The notes: generated from the sequence alone by a model not told the origin. A stretch of DNA of 64,000 nucleotides from Blastobasis lacticolella (GCA_905147135.1 LR990054.1:18513001-18577000), one strand, 5' to 3'. Shown: positions 1-9,767, numbered from the stretch's first letter. Numbers and translations: made by a program.

Positions 1-889
1 TGTGTAATAATTGATAGAAAATTTAACTGGTTCCGGCATGTTAAACACGTTTGTAATAAATTGAGGCAATTCTTAGCAATTAATACTACTCTTATAAAAT
101 TTTCCCTATAAAATAAGGTTAATGCTTTACAGGGAATTTGCTCGACTTTCATGTTTCTTCTGCCATACCTAACATTTACTTTCATACATAAGTGCTGGCA
201 CCAGCACGCCATTGTTAGCCTGAGTGCACGCGACAGTTGGTGGTGTTCCCTTTTTTACAGTACGCATATTTGCGAGAACGTATTAGACGACGAGATTAGT
301 AAGCTATATAAAAATTAGGATAGTATGCAAATCCTTGTATCGATTTTGTTTCTAGTGTGAGTGATAAATATGCGTATATTCCACAACAATGTAAAAATTT
401 GTAAAAATTTTGTCAAAATTGTGATTCATGCCTTACATGAGACCGTTTTGGCTACTCACTACCTCGTGCACAGAATCTTTGCTCAAATTTTGTTAAGTCG
501 CTCATCTTAAATGAAGATTTATTATTATTATAATTAGTGTTTTAAATTACTGTGTATCACCATTATAGTCACTCGCGGTTAGTAGCCCACTTAGTAATTC
601 TGTTAATCGTTTTAAGCAAGCTACCCAAAATCGTAATTTATAGTCACTCGATTAAATACTATTCTCGATTTCAGTCTATTAAATTAAAAAACAAAGGGTT
701 TTTTAATTTAATAGGCTGAAATTACATTAACACTATGAGTTTAGCCACGCACCTTTGCGCGTAGCAACGATACGTGGCCCCTATTAAATGCTTTGTACTA
801 GTGTAGTTTTAGTATATTACATTAGAAGACAAATGTGACTTGTTTTTCCTCTTAACGATATCTTTACCCGCCTCGTCGCCCCGTCGCAG
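1..889 (+). other. Intron of WDTC1/adipose upstream of first visible exon
   Basis: AT-rich sequence without a supportable coding exon. It ends in a pyrimidine-rich tract and an AG acceptor at 888-889. The upstream exons of the gene (N-terminal WD40 and first TPR repeats) must lie before the window. It contains a short hairpin at 668-722. Confidence 0.6.
668..722. repeat. Short perfect-type hairpin in intron
   Basis: Arms of about 24 bp at 668-692 and 699-722 (ATTTCAGTCTATTAAATT against its complement, one mismatch) around a loop of about 6 nt. It is AT-rich and probably a foldback or cruciform-type repeat. I see no function. Confidence 0.6.
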
Positions 890-1064
890 GCCCACTTCCG
901 GCTGGCGAAGGCGCTGATGGAGCTGCGGCGCGCGCGCGAGGCGCACGAGTGCCTGCTGTACTTCCGCTCGCGGTTCCCGCGGCACGCGCGCTCGCACGCC
1001 GTCAGCCTGCTGCAGCGGGACATCGACACCGCCTTGGACGGCAGGGAGGCGCAGCCGATCGAGG
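890..1064 (+). CDS. WDTC1: WDTC1 exon (C-terminal TPR region)
   Basis: Acceptor CGTCGCAG ends at 889. The exon opens in phase 0 with AHFRLAKALMEL and ends ..QPIEG at the donor GTGAGT (1065). The length is 175 nt, leaving phase 1, which joins exactly to the exon at 2751. It covers the end of the TPR domain before the return to WD40 repeats. The same reading frame continues without a stop through nine further copies of the 120-bp unit downstream, so the 3' border of the mature exon is uncertain. Confidence 0.85.
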
Positions 1065-3872
1065 GTGAGTGCCTGCTGTACTTCCGCTCGCGGTTCCCGC
1101 GGCACGCGCGCTCGCACGCCGTCAGCCTGCTGCAGCGGGACATCGACACCGCCTTGGACGGCAGGGAGGCGCAGCCGATCGAGGGTGAGTGCCTGCTGTA
1201 CTTCCGCTCGCGGTTCCCGCGGCACGCGCGCTCGCACGCCGTCAGCCTGCTGCAGCGGGACATCGACACCGCCTTGGACGGCAGGGAGGCGCAGCCGATC
1301 GAGGGTGAGTGCCTGCTGTACTTCCGCTCGCGGTTCCCGCGGCACGCGCGCTCGCACGCCGTCAGCCTGCTGCAGCGGGACATCGACACCGCCTTGGACG
1401 GCAGGGAGGCGCAGCCGATCGAGGGTGAGTGCCTGCTGTACTTCCGCTCGCGGTTCCCGCGGCACGCGCGCTCGCACGCCGTCAGCCTGCTGCAGCGGGA
1501 CATCGACACCGCCTTGGACGGCAGGGAGGCGCAGCCGATCGAGGGTGAGTGCCTGCTGTACTTCCGCTCGCGGTTCCCGCGTCACGCGCGCTCGCACGCC
1601 GTCAGCCTGCTGCAGCGGGACATCGACACCGCCTTGGACGGCAGGGAGGCGCAGCCGATCGAGGGTGAGTGCCTGCTGTACGCACGCTCGCGGTTCCCGC
1701 GGCACGCGCGCTCGCACGCCGTCAGCCTGCTGCAGCGGGACATCGACACCGCCTTGGACGGCAGGGAGGCGCAGCCGATCGAGGGTGAGTGCCTGCTGTA
1801 CTTCCGCTCGCGGTTCCCGCGGCACGCGCGCTCGCACGCCGTCAGCCTGCTGCAGCGGGACATCGACACCGCCTTGGACGGCAGGGAGGCGCAGCCGATC
1901 GAGGGTGAGTGCCTGCTGTACGCACGCTCGCGGTTCCCGCGGCACGCGCGCTCGCACGCCGTCAGCCTGCTGCAGCGGGACATCGACACCGCCTTGGACG
2001 GCAGGGAGGCGCAGCCGATCGAGGGTGAGTGCCTGCTGTACGCACGCTCGCGGTTCCCGCGGCACGCGCGCTCGCACGCCGTCAGCCTGCTGCAGCGGGA
2101 CATCGACACCGCCTTGGACGGCAGGGAGGCGCAGCCGATCGAGGGTGAGTGCCTGCTGTACGCACGCTGGTATCGAGGTGCCTGCTGTTATTTTTTTTAA
2201 GGATGATAAGAGATAAACTATTGTCAGTGCCACTAAGTTATATGTTAGACGGTAGCTAGTGCAATAAAAATCATCCTGGCGTTAATGTCCTAGTTGTGCT
2301 CCTGTGCGCGAGGGCTCGGGGTCCGCCTTGATCATGATCCAGGATTTGGCAGATCAGGGAATTACTGTGGACTAACCGCTATTTGACCTCCATATGTTAA
2401 CAGCAAAACCAGACCAGATTGGATAATATCCATTCAGACACTTGAATGTGCTGGTGTAATAGCGACGGCGGCTAATGGAATGATGTTACCTAATGGCGTC
2501 TACAGTTGCGAATTAGTCTACTACACAGATAAGTAAGTGGCACTGTATAATGTATAAATCATATTAACTTTGTTTTAATATCCTTATCTGTCGTTTTCAG
2601 TGCAGTTGGTTGACGGATGCGCTAGTGAGGATAGTGGAATGACATTAGTTAAAATAGCGCCTACACTTGCTCTTATCTAGTACACAGATAAGTTAGAGGC
2701 ACTGTAGACCGTACTGTTTGTTTTAATGTCGTACCTGTCGCCGTCAGCAGGCGAAGCGGAGGACGCGGGCGCGCTGTCGGCGCTGGAGCGGCACGCGCGC
2801 GCCAACGCGCTCGACTACGCCGCGAGGTTCCTCGGACACTGCAACACCACCACCGACATCAAGGAGGCCAACTTCCTCGGGCACAACGCGGACTTCCTCG
2901 CGGCCGGGTACGGATCACGTGGATGTGGAGTGGCGGTCGTGTGCGAGCCATGTTTAGCTTTAATACCTTTACAATAGAAGCAGCTTTTGTATATCTGATT
3001 GTAATGATGTCAATTATTAGGTCGATCTCTCTATAACGTTAGTCTGAGGTTGCGCACCCACCAAAGATGTGTTAAATAAAATAAAAAATAAAACACACGC
3101 ACCCACCAGAGATGTGTTAATACGAGTATAAATATAAAATTTACCTAGCCTACGGTGAATATGGTCTTCGTGGAGTATGTACAAGTTTTTGTACATACAA
3201 AACAAGCGAGAAATGAATGCGGGGGACGCAAGCGAGAATATTGTACAAATGAAAATGTACTTCTGAAAAGTGCACATTTGTGCCGATCATTCACATTTCT
3301 AGGTAGACAAAGTTATATCGTTTCACAGTTTCGCTACGCATCCTCGCACCTTTCCATTACCACGCTCATATCTGGTGGATACGCAGCCTGAGGTCAATCT
3401 TGCTCTATAAAGCTAGTTTATTAATGTAATCCCCGTTTCCTTGGTCAGTTCCGACGACGGCAGCATGTTCGTGTGGTGCCGGCGCTCGGGCGCGATCGCG
3501 CGCTGCCTGCGCGGGGACGAGTCCATCGTCAACTGCCTGCAGATGCACCCCTCCATGTTCCTGCTCGCCACCAGCGGCATCGAGGCCGTCGTGCGCCTGT
3601 GGAGCCCCAGGCCGGAGGTGAGTCCATCACTGCCTGCTGTGGAGGGATTTTCTATAATCTCTATGGTCTACAATCGCTGTACCACCGCCTATATCCCGCC
3701 TCCCCCCCAGGACGGCAGCGCGGAGCCGCGCGTGGTGACGGACATGGGCGCGGCGGCCGTGGAGAACCAGCGGCGCATGCGCAGCGACCCCTTCGAGGCC
3801 ATGCTGCTCAACATCAGCTTCGCCGCCGGGCCCGACCGCGACGTGCACTCGCCCGCGTGCCGCACCGCGTAG
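890..3872 (+). CDS. WDTC1: WD and tetratricopeptide repeats protein 1 (adipose), 3' part
   Basis: Partial gene; exons 890-1064, 2751-2907, 3449-3617 and 3711-3872 (stop TAG 3870-3872). All junctions are GT/AG and the phases agree (1, 2, 0). Recognition rests on family-typical stretches: AHFRLAKALMEL (end of the TPR region), LGHCNTTTDIKEANF, GDESIVNCLQ, LATSGIEAVVRLWSPRPE and NQRRMRSDPFEAMLLN. Family knowledge: WDTC1 (DCAF9; adipose in Drosophila) is a substrate receptor of the CUL4-DDB1 ubiquitin ligase and restrains fat storage. Here the C-terminal TPR and the last WD40 blades are seen; the N-terminal half lies outside the window. The oddity is the first visible exon, whose 3' part and splice donor are amplified as a 120-bp array. 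I take the first donor (1065) as the canonical one, but any of the ten donors would keep the frame. Confidence 0.9.
947..2161 (+). repeat. 120-bp exon-derived minisatellite containing a splice donor in every unit
   Basis: Ten units of exactly 120 bp (961-1080, then every 120 bp to 2160), nearly identical. Each contains most of the WDTC1 exon 3' part followed by GAGG|GTGAGT. The 15-mer GAGTGCCTGCTGTAC occurs once in the exon (947-961) and after every donor (last at 2147-2161), so it is the recombination or slippage homology. Units 1-6 and 8 start CTTCCGCTCG. Units 7, 9 and 10 start CGCACGCTCG, matching the unique flank CGCACGCTGG at 2161. Unit 6 has one synonymous change (1582). Since 120 is divisible by 3, the array is open in the coding frame as well as in others. 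Confidence 0.95.
2162..2750 (+). other. WDTC1 intron with SINE fragment and a diverged tandem repeat
   Basis: No coding exon. 2276-2425 resembles the SINE-type sequence also found at 6385 and 30540 (shared CTTGGCGTTAATGT-like start and ATGATCCAG, TGACCTCCAT blocks). 2497-2547 and 2654-2706 are diverged copies of one segment (shared CTACACAGATAAGT and AGGCACTGTA/TGGCACTGTA). It ends with a tandem CAGCAG acceptor at 2745-2750. Confidence 0.6.
2751..2907 (+). CDS. WDTC1: WDTC1 exon (return to WD40 domain)
   Basis: Phase 1 in, phase 2 out, 157 nt. It encodes a charged spacer (GEAEDAGALSALERHARAN) and then the highly conserved LGHCNTTTDIKEANF WD40 block. The acceptor is a NAGNAG pair (CAGCAG, 2745-2750). 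Use of the first AG would add one residue without changing the frame. The donor is GTACGG at 2908. Confidence 0.9.
2908..3448 (+). other. WDTC1 intron
   Basis: AT-rich. It includes a direct duplication of about 50 bp (3052-3122) around GCACCCACCARAGATGTGTTAA. I see no exon. The ORFs here are short, AT-rich and cross both splice sites. Confidence 0.6.
3449..3617 (+). CDS. WDTC1: WDTC1 exon (WD40 blade)
   Basis: Acceptor TTGGTCAG; phase 2 in, phase 0 out, 169 nt. It encodes the SDDGSMFVWCRR blade end, GDESIVNCLQ and LATSGIEAVVRLWSPRPE, all family signatures. The donor is GTGAGT at 3618. Confidence 0.92.
3711..3872 (+). CDS. WDTC1: WDTC1 terminal coding exon
   Basis: Acceptor after a poly-C/T tract (CCTCCCCCCCAG). 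Phase 0, 53 codons plus TAG. It contains NQRRMRSDPFEAMLLN, the conserved C-terminal helix region of the family. The preceding intron (3618-3710) is only 93 bp. Confidence 0.92.
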   Translation, partial: DGSAEPRVVTDMGAAAVENQRRMRSDPFEAMLLNISFAAGPDRDVHSPACRTA

Positions 3873-4728
3873 GGCCGGCGCCCGAGCGCGCCCGAGCCCG
3901 CCCGAGCCGCCCCGAGCCGACCCGAAGCGGCCCGAGCGGTCTGATAGGACGACGCCGCCGACAGGGCTGTCGCGCTAGAGAAACGCCGCTAGACGGTGCA
4001 ACTAAAACGAACTGCGACTTGAAATAGATAGCGACCGCGAGCGATACATCTCGATCCAAGAAAAGTGTTGTGTGTGTAGTTCGGTGCAATTTTGTCTTTC
4101 GTATAGGTTCTTCTTATTTCATACTATTAAGTTACAGACGAGCAGACATTGTGGTTCTCTATAATTTCATTATTTTTATATATCTCTTTCGTATGAGAAC
4201 CATCGACGATATTACGGACTAAGTCGCCTTGACAGCACTTCCATGGATTGAGCGCATCGCTTGCGTTTGACATTTATCAAATTCAAGCCGCTAGGCTGCC
4301 GCGCTACTGGTAATGTATTAGATGGCGCCATATGACACATTGGTGGGTTTTCGAAACTTCCTAAGTCAATGCATGATGTCTGTGAACTACTAAATAGTAG
4401 ATCTCACAACTCAGGGACTTCAGTGACTTACTACTGGATCGAGCTTTCTCGACACCTTGAGTTCTTTATGTGTGATTAGCGGGACATGATTCTTCGGTCC
4501 AGCGAGAAGACTCAGAAAAGAGAAATTGCGGTATAGTACATAAAGTATCTCTTAATTCCGCCGCTGCAGTTCCTGGCTGAACTAAAGTGCAGCGGTGTGA
4601 ACGAGTAGGCTTTGTCCGATACGGCAATAGATGCCGCCTGTGGCCCGAAACTGGCAAACAAAGGCTATAGAATTTTTATTTACCCGTGGGCGCCACAGGG
4701 GAATAAGATCTTGTCAGTATCAAATAAA
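3873..4728 (+). other. Probable WDTC1 3' UTR with CCCGAG hexamer run
   Basis: Directly after the stop, 3882-3942 is a degenerate (CCCGAG)n repeat, followed by AT-rich sequence. The first AATAAA downstream is at 4723-4728; another lies at about 5516. The true cleavage site cannot be fixed from sequence alone. Confidence 0.4.
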
Positions 4729-5460
4729 CGCCGTTTTTTACAATGAAATCCAATTATCTACTTTGAGCGTTTTGTTCTTTCCAATATATGTGGAGCTTGG
4801 CAAAAAAGAGTGCCACGGTGACAGATGGAACAGTTATATTTTAAATGTCAACACTGCGTCTAAAGGACCAAAGGGCAAACGTCGTTTTAGGAACGTGACC
4901 CCTCCGAGAGATCTACGAACGTCCAAAAGGACTTCTAGACTTTTGAAGGGAGCTGGGCTGGCTAAACTAGCACACAACTACGTACAAAGGACCAACTACG
5001 AGTTCAAGTGCTAAAAAGAAGCCCAATAACCTAAATCTGAAGTACGCGACTAATATTCCATTGACATGGATGTATGATAGTAGCGCCCTCATATTCGGCA
5101 TACTCTTTTTTGCCAAACTATGTTTTGACGACAAGACCTCACGCTCCAGTAGCGCCATCTAGTAGAACTTTGATTCACCATAGCCTCCATTCGTGCGATG
5201 AATCCGCACAAGCGTTAGACTGGTGACTTGCTTGTGCTAGTATGCAAGGCGAGTGTGAGTCGACGATGACGCGTGCTCGGCTCGCCGTACTTACTGACCG
5301 ATGCGTGCCAGGCTGGTTCGTGAGCACTGCAGTCGGGGTTTTGATTTGCCAACGCAATGAGGGCTACTGCGCTGAGAAAGTCGACTACTGCCAAAATACA
5401 CCTGTGATTGGAATGGAATTGATCACTCTGTCACAGCAATATTTCGGCAACAGTGCGCTC
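4729..5460. other. Intergenic, repeat-derived, no gene seen
   Basis: It contains an inverted pair (TGGCAAAAAAGAGT at 4799-4812 and its complement at 5102-5115) about 290 bp apart, suggesting a degraded foldback element. A 'GTAGCGCCATCTAG' motif at 5149 recurs at 43746, so that piece is dispersed. Confidence 0.4.
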
Positions 5461-5593
5461 GTCAGATAACTGCTCGCGGCTGAGAATGGAACTAAATTTG
5501 ACTGACACCAAGCAAAATAAAGTTTGGGGGTACTATGGAGTTGGCTGTCTGTCAAATTTAGTTCCATTCTCAGCCGCGAGCAGAGTTGTCTGA
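5461..5593. mobile_element. Foldback/MITE-like element with 32-bp perfect arms
   Basis: 5471-5502 and 5551-5582 are perfect inverted copies (TGCTCGCGGCTGAGAATGGA...). Flanking GTCAGATAAC and GTTGTCTGAC extend the inverted repeat outwards. The internal part is about 48 bp and no protein is encoded. The near-perfect arms suggest a young insertion. Confidence 0.7.
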
Positions 5594-5608
5594 CCGGCAC
5601 GGATTGAT

Positions 5609-5686
5609 AATTAGCACAAAGCGTTGAAAAACGTTCACATTTTCCCACGCGCCAATCGTACGTTGGCCAAACGCTTTGTGCTAATA
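5609..5686. repeat. Second foldback, 16-bp arms
   Basis: ATTAGCACAAAGCGTT at 5610-5625 and its complement at 5670-5685, spacer 44 bp, only about 17 bp after the previous foldback. The two may be halves of one composite element. Confidence 0.6.
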
Positions 5687-6380
5687 TCATTTTACTGAAT
5701 CGAACTAAAAGGTGAACTATAGCACCGCGTAGGGAGCTTTCCTAGCACCCTCATCGTTGGCGGCTACGTGGCAGCCGGTCGGAACACTCGAGTCTAGCGC
5801 CGTGGCAGCGCGGGGCCGACGAGCGCTGCGCTGTTACAATACAAATAATAGTTTAAGTATGTTGTATTAATCCCGTAAAGACATGAAGAGTAATGGACTT
5901 GACCGCGGTCGCGGTTGCAGATAGCTATTTACTTAGGTATGTAAAGGTTTATTTACACACGTGCAGGCCCACGGCGCGCTAGCGTAAGCTCACGTAGGGT
6001 GTTTATGGATATGGACGCTTTGCCAATATTCCCATTTTGTAATAACACTTGATATTTTTATTATCTCGGATAGATATTGTTAAATTAAAGATTTGTTAAA
6101 AATATTGGAGTTTTATTTTAAAGTGCCTTCTCCTGGACATCTTTATGGGTATAGGATGTTTGTGACCAATGCAAGATGTATCTTTAACTATAATAACTTT
6201 CACAGTGAGTCCTGCCTACTCACCGAGTGTTTGATGAGAGTAGTCGGTTGAGGGCGGTGTAATTAATGACCGATCATTGTCGGGTTATTTTTATTTGGAA
6301 ACCAAGCAGCTTTGATGTCTGTACTCAGTAATGTTCGAAGTAAAGAAAAACAAACACAGCTTTGTTGTCTGTTATAATCA
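5687..6380. other. Intergenic, no gene seen
   Basis: A modest GC-rich patch lies at 5750-5832 and AT-rich DNA follows. I see no exon or RNA gene. Confidence 0.4.
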
Positions 6381-6384
6381 ATCA

Positions 6385-6835
6385 TCTTTTAGCATCAATA
6401 TCCCGGTTGTGATCCCGCGTGCGAAGGCCTGGGATCCACCTTAACCATGATCCAGCTGTCAAATGACAGAATAGGTAATTACAGAGCAACTGCCATCTGA
6501 CCTCCGCGCTAACAATGGAAACTGACCATCGATTATGGTTAAACATGCAGTCACCCGAATTCAAGTTTTGTAAATATGTTTTCCTTCACCGTGAAGCGTC
6601 GGTTAGTAATCAACGACATTAACCGAAAAAAGGTGCGACTAATGTACACTTAGATTATATTTTTTTCTGAGAATGTACATAACTAAATTACTGTATAATA
6701 TCCGCAAATTTCTAATGCGCTGGAACCAAAGAACTTGGACCATAAATTCTTTGACAAATTAGCATCCATATGTGAACTCGATAAAAATACCTATCGCTTA
6801 CAAGTCGGACCTGCAAGCCATTAGATCATTGACGC
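6385..6835 (-). mobile_element. tRNA-derived SINE-like element, diverged
   Basis: On the minus strand it starts near 6835 with a diverged tRNA-like head (complement of AAGTCGGACCTGCAAGCCATTAG) and ends near 6385 in a block shared with 2276 and 30540 (TTAACCATGATCCAG, TGACCTCC). The middle is diverged. It is the same family as 30540-30820. Confidence 0.5.
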
Positions 6836-6889
6836 TCCACAGCTTTATTATCTATACACACAATATTCGAAGTTTTGAGGAATCTATCA

Positions 6890-7020
6890 AAATAGGCCCT
6901 AAACCAAGCTAGCTAAGCTAGGGCCTAAGGCTTGGGGTTAAGCTCGCCTTTGTACTTAACTTAAGCTTCTGTTAAATTGTATTTATTATTTTTGTGTACA
7001 ATAAACAATAAGAATAAAAA
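6890..7020 (+). repeat. Retroposon tail family (GCTCGCCTTTGTAC...GTGTACAATAAA)
   Basis: It shares AAGCTCGCCTTTGTAC and TTTGTGTACAATAAA with the insertion inside the LINE copy at 59287-59413, with similar spacing. It is a short retroposed element or LINE 3' tail with an AATAAA-rich end. A palindrome, AGGCCCTA...TAGGGCCT, lies at its left. Confidence 0.55.
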
Positions 7021-7357
7021 TAGGTTCACACGCAATACACGAAGATATAGCGTAACAAAATATGTCTGAAACATTTAATTCGAAATATTATAAACTCTTC
7101 AAGACTTCATTCTCGTCGAGCCGTGAATCATTCATCAATCTCTATATTTCTGTTACATTTACTTCCACCGATAGACGTTAAATGTGAATCGTTTATGATA
7201 AATCTTTGTTTTGGAAAGGGTTGACCCTTAACAGCGCTAAGGGTGAAAAAATAGCAGGGGGTGACCCTAAAATTTGATTTACCCCATGATAGTCACCCCT
7301 GACCTAATTATTTCATGTTTTAGAAACATTTTTGTCTATGTTACGCAATAAATGTAG

Positions 7358-7607
7358 TAGAGCTCGTCTAGTCTAAGATGACGCGTCCCACTACTTAGTT
7401 GATTTCGATGTGTGAGTGCAAATATTAATAACGACACTTCATCTGTGTGGGAGCCAATGAACGGCGCGTGCTCCGACGTTTGAATCATACCGGCAACTGA
7501 ATGACCAATTACAACGGCATTTGTATATGTATTGCGTCCATATTTTAAACTTGCTTGTGTGCGTTAATGCGATAGTGGGGCGCGTCATTTTAAATTAGAC
7601 GAGCTCT
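7358..7607. mobile_element. MITE copy A (TIR GAGCTCGTCTA, TA target)
   Basis: A 250-bp non-coding element. The ends TAGAGCTCGTCTAGTCTAA and TTAGACGAGCTCTA are inverted, with subterminal TGACGCG(C/T)CCCACTA facing TAGTGGGGCGCGTCA. Homologous copies are at 9024-9290 and 39048-39302. The TA at both borders fits a Tc1/mariner-type MITE (inference). Confidence 0.8.
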
Positions 7608-7609
7608 AC

Positions 7610-8516
7610 CTACTTATCTTCTCTTATTGTGAGTCGATTTCTCTATAATTAAGTAATCTTTCAAAGAGTGATCTTTTAAAAAGGTATATCTAGGCTAGCA
7701 TGCTACCTCTATCCATGCACGCTATCTTAGACCTCATCGTCAGTTCCCATCAGGTAAAATAAGGTCAAGTGCAAGGCATCTTAGCTGACAGCAGTGTTGC
7801 AGATAGCAGTGTCTTCAGCACAACAGGTAACGCCGCTGCCCATTTTCTGGTCTACTTACAGAGGTCCCAGCTGGTCTACCTCTGATAAGGGTAACTACTC
7901 TGCCGGGCACCACACGGCTGTACCAATCGGTTGGGGATAATTGGTGTAAAACCACTGTGATACAAAATCTGTAAGTAAGTACTAGGTAGGAATCTAATAA
8001 ATAATAATAAATCTTGTAATAATTGTGCCACATTCAGAGCTGTAATGTTTAAACTTAAACTTTTAAACTTTATTTATTTATTTAGGGAAACACAGTCTTA
8101 CATTAGTATTTCACATAGGTACACAAAACATCAACAGACTTACAGACTAGTTTGCAGGAATTGGTTATTAAGCGTAAGAAATCGTAATCTTATTAAAATG
8201 AAAAACAGCAAACATAGATTACAAATCTGAATACCTACGAGTTAAAACTCTTAAAACCACCATAAGACCATTTGTACAATCATTAGAATAAGAATATTTA
8301 TTTTTCCACACAATAATAACGTAATACATTTTGTATATTAGGACCTTATACCTAGGGTACATATAAAATAAGATAATAATAATAATCAAAAGCTTTGCGT
8401 GGAAGGGTACAGTCTCAGTTTACGCTGAGGGCTAACACGTGGCTAACACCCTGCAGCACTGATTTTCAGACTGCCCATGGCCTTATCAGTGATATCTATT
8501 TCGAAAAGCAGAATAT
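7610..8516. other. Intergenic, no gene seen
   Basis: AT-rich. 8058-8160 begins TTTAAACTTTATTTATTTAT and looks like a LINE 3' end in antisense, not further assigned. No coding exon is supported. Confidence 0.4.
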
Positions 8517-8539
8517 TTGAATTTAGCTTATTTGAACAA

Positions 8540-8815
8540 CGTCAATAAGGTAAAGGGTAGTGGTGGGTTAGGGTTAGGGTTGGAACAGCTGCCTATCACA
8601 TGCAACATCTGTAATGCACGCTTGTTTAAAAGTTTATCTTGCTTGGCGCGGGGGCTGGGTCGCTCTTTTCCCTATGGCTGGGTCATGCATTATCAGTATA
8701 ATGCATGATAATAATATAGGTGCCATTTTCGTGTATTATCATAACAATAGTTAAGTCAGTAGTAGCTACCAACACTACAGCAAGGGTAAGTCAGTCCATC
8801 AAGGCAGCACCCGTT
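8540..8815. mobile_element. Rearranged fragment of the LINE 3' region, with internal inversion
   Basis: 8760-8812 (ACTACAGCAAGGGTAAGTCA..GGCAGCACCCG) matches 44103-44143 in the same orientation. 8560-8680, including GGGTTAGGGTTAGGG and GGGTCGCTCTTTTCCCT, matches 44190-44300 in the opposite orientation. In both large LINE copies these two blocks lie in the same orientation, so this copy carries an inversion. Confidence 0.65.
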
Positions 8816-9023
8816 TTCGTAAGTAGTTTCCGTAAGTTTGTTTGTTGGGGGTACCTAATCTCGTAAACTACTGATTCGATTTAAAAAAAATATTTCTCTA
8901 ATAGAAAGCTACATTTATTTCCAAATGTCATGGGTACTTTTTATCCCGGAAAAATAGTAGAATTAAATGTTTACAGATGCGAACTGCGCGCGGGTGAAAG
9001 CCCGCAAAATATGAATATACTAG

Positions 9024-9290
9024 TAGAGCTTGTCTAAGCTGAAATGACGCGCCCCACTACTTAATTAGTTGATTTCGATGTGTGAGTGAAAATATTAATA
9101 ACGACACTTCATCTGTGTGGGAGCGTCGACTACTCCAATCGAGCGACGCGTGCTCCTACGTTTGAGTCTCACCGGCAACTGAATGACCAATTACAACGGC
9201 ATTTGTATATGTATTGCGTCCATACTTTAAATTTGCTTGTGTGCGTTAATGCGATAGTGGGGCGCGTCATTTCAGCTTAGACGAGCTCTA
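9024..9290. mobile_element. MITE copy B
   Basis: Same family as 7358-7607 and 39048-39302. Its termini, TAGAGCTTGTCTAAGCTGAAATGACG and its complement, are better preserved as a TIR than in the other two. It also carries an internal insert near 9123-9140. No coding capacity. Confidence 0.8.
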
Positions 9291-9449
9291 ACAATATATG
9301 AATACACAATGCACATAAAATTACACAAAACATTTAATGTCTACATAAAGATACATTAGGTTACTATAATATAACAATATTAATAGGTACTTATTAAAAA
9401 CTAAAATATGCGCGCCATTCTTTAGTCTCGGAAACCGAAGTATATGGCG

Positions 9450-9720
9450 TCAACACAATAATGTGACATGTGTAGGTAATCGGTGGTGCAGCGCTGGACT
9501 ATGTTGTGCTGTACGGAGCCGGCCGGCGCAGCTCCGCAGCGAGAGGAGGGAACTCTGCCTCCGTTGGCAGCCAAACACGCCAACGGTGGTGGAGTTACCA
9601 GATCCCGCTGCGTTTGCGCAAGCCTTTACTTCGCCTTCACGATTCGACGTGTCGACACTTCGTTGCTTGGGTTCATCTTCGCGCCGACACATCGTCGTCT
9701 TGACTCCTTGAGGCGCCATC
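9450..9720. other. GC-richer segment with overlapping open frames, unassigned
   Basis: Open on both strands (about 80-90 codons each) but I recognise no family. There is no convincing acceptor/donor pair, so I do not call a gene. It may be a fragment of a mobile element or an untranslated exon. Confidence 0.25.
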
Positions 9721-9767
9721 TAAATTTGCTTCTAGTAAAAGAAAACGATGTCTGTATGATGTATCAA

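Noticed and set aside
809..2233. Long open frames (up to 474 codons) on the minus strand and other frames of the 120-bp array
   Set aside because: A 120-bp repeat without stops is open in several frames by arithmetic. Only the + frame from 890 matches WDTC1.
8560..8600. Vertebrate-type TTAGGG telomere repeat
   Set aside because: Only two to three units and explained by the homologous LINE 3' region.
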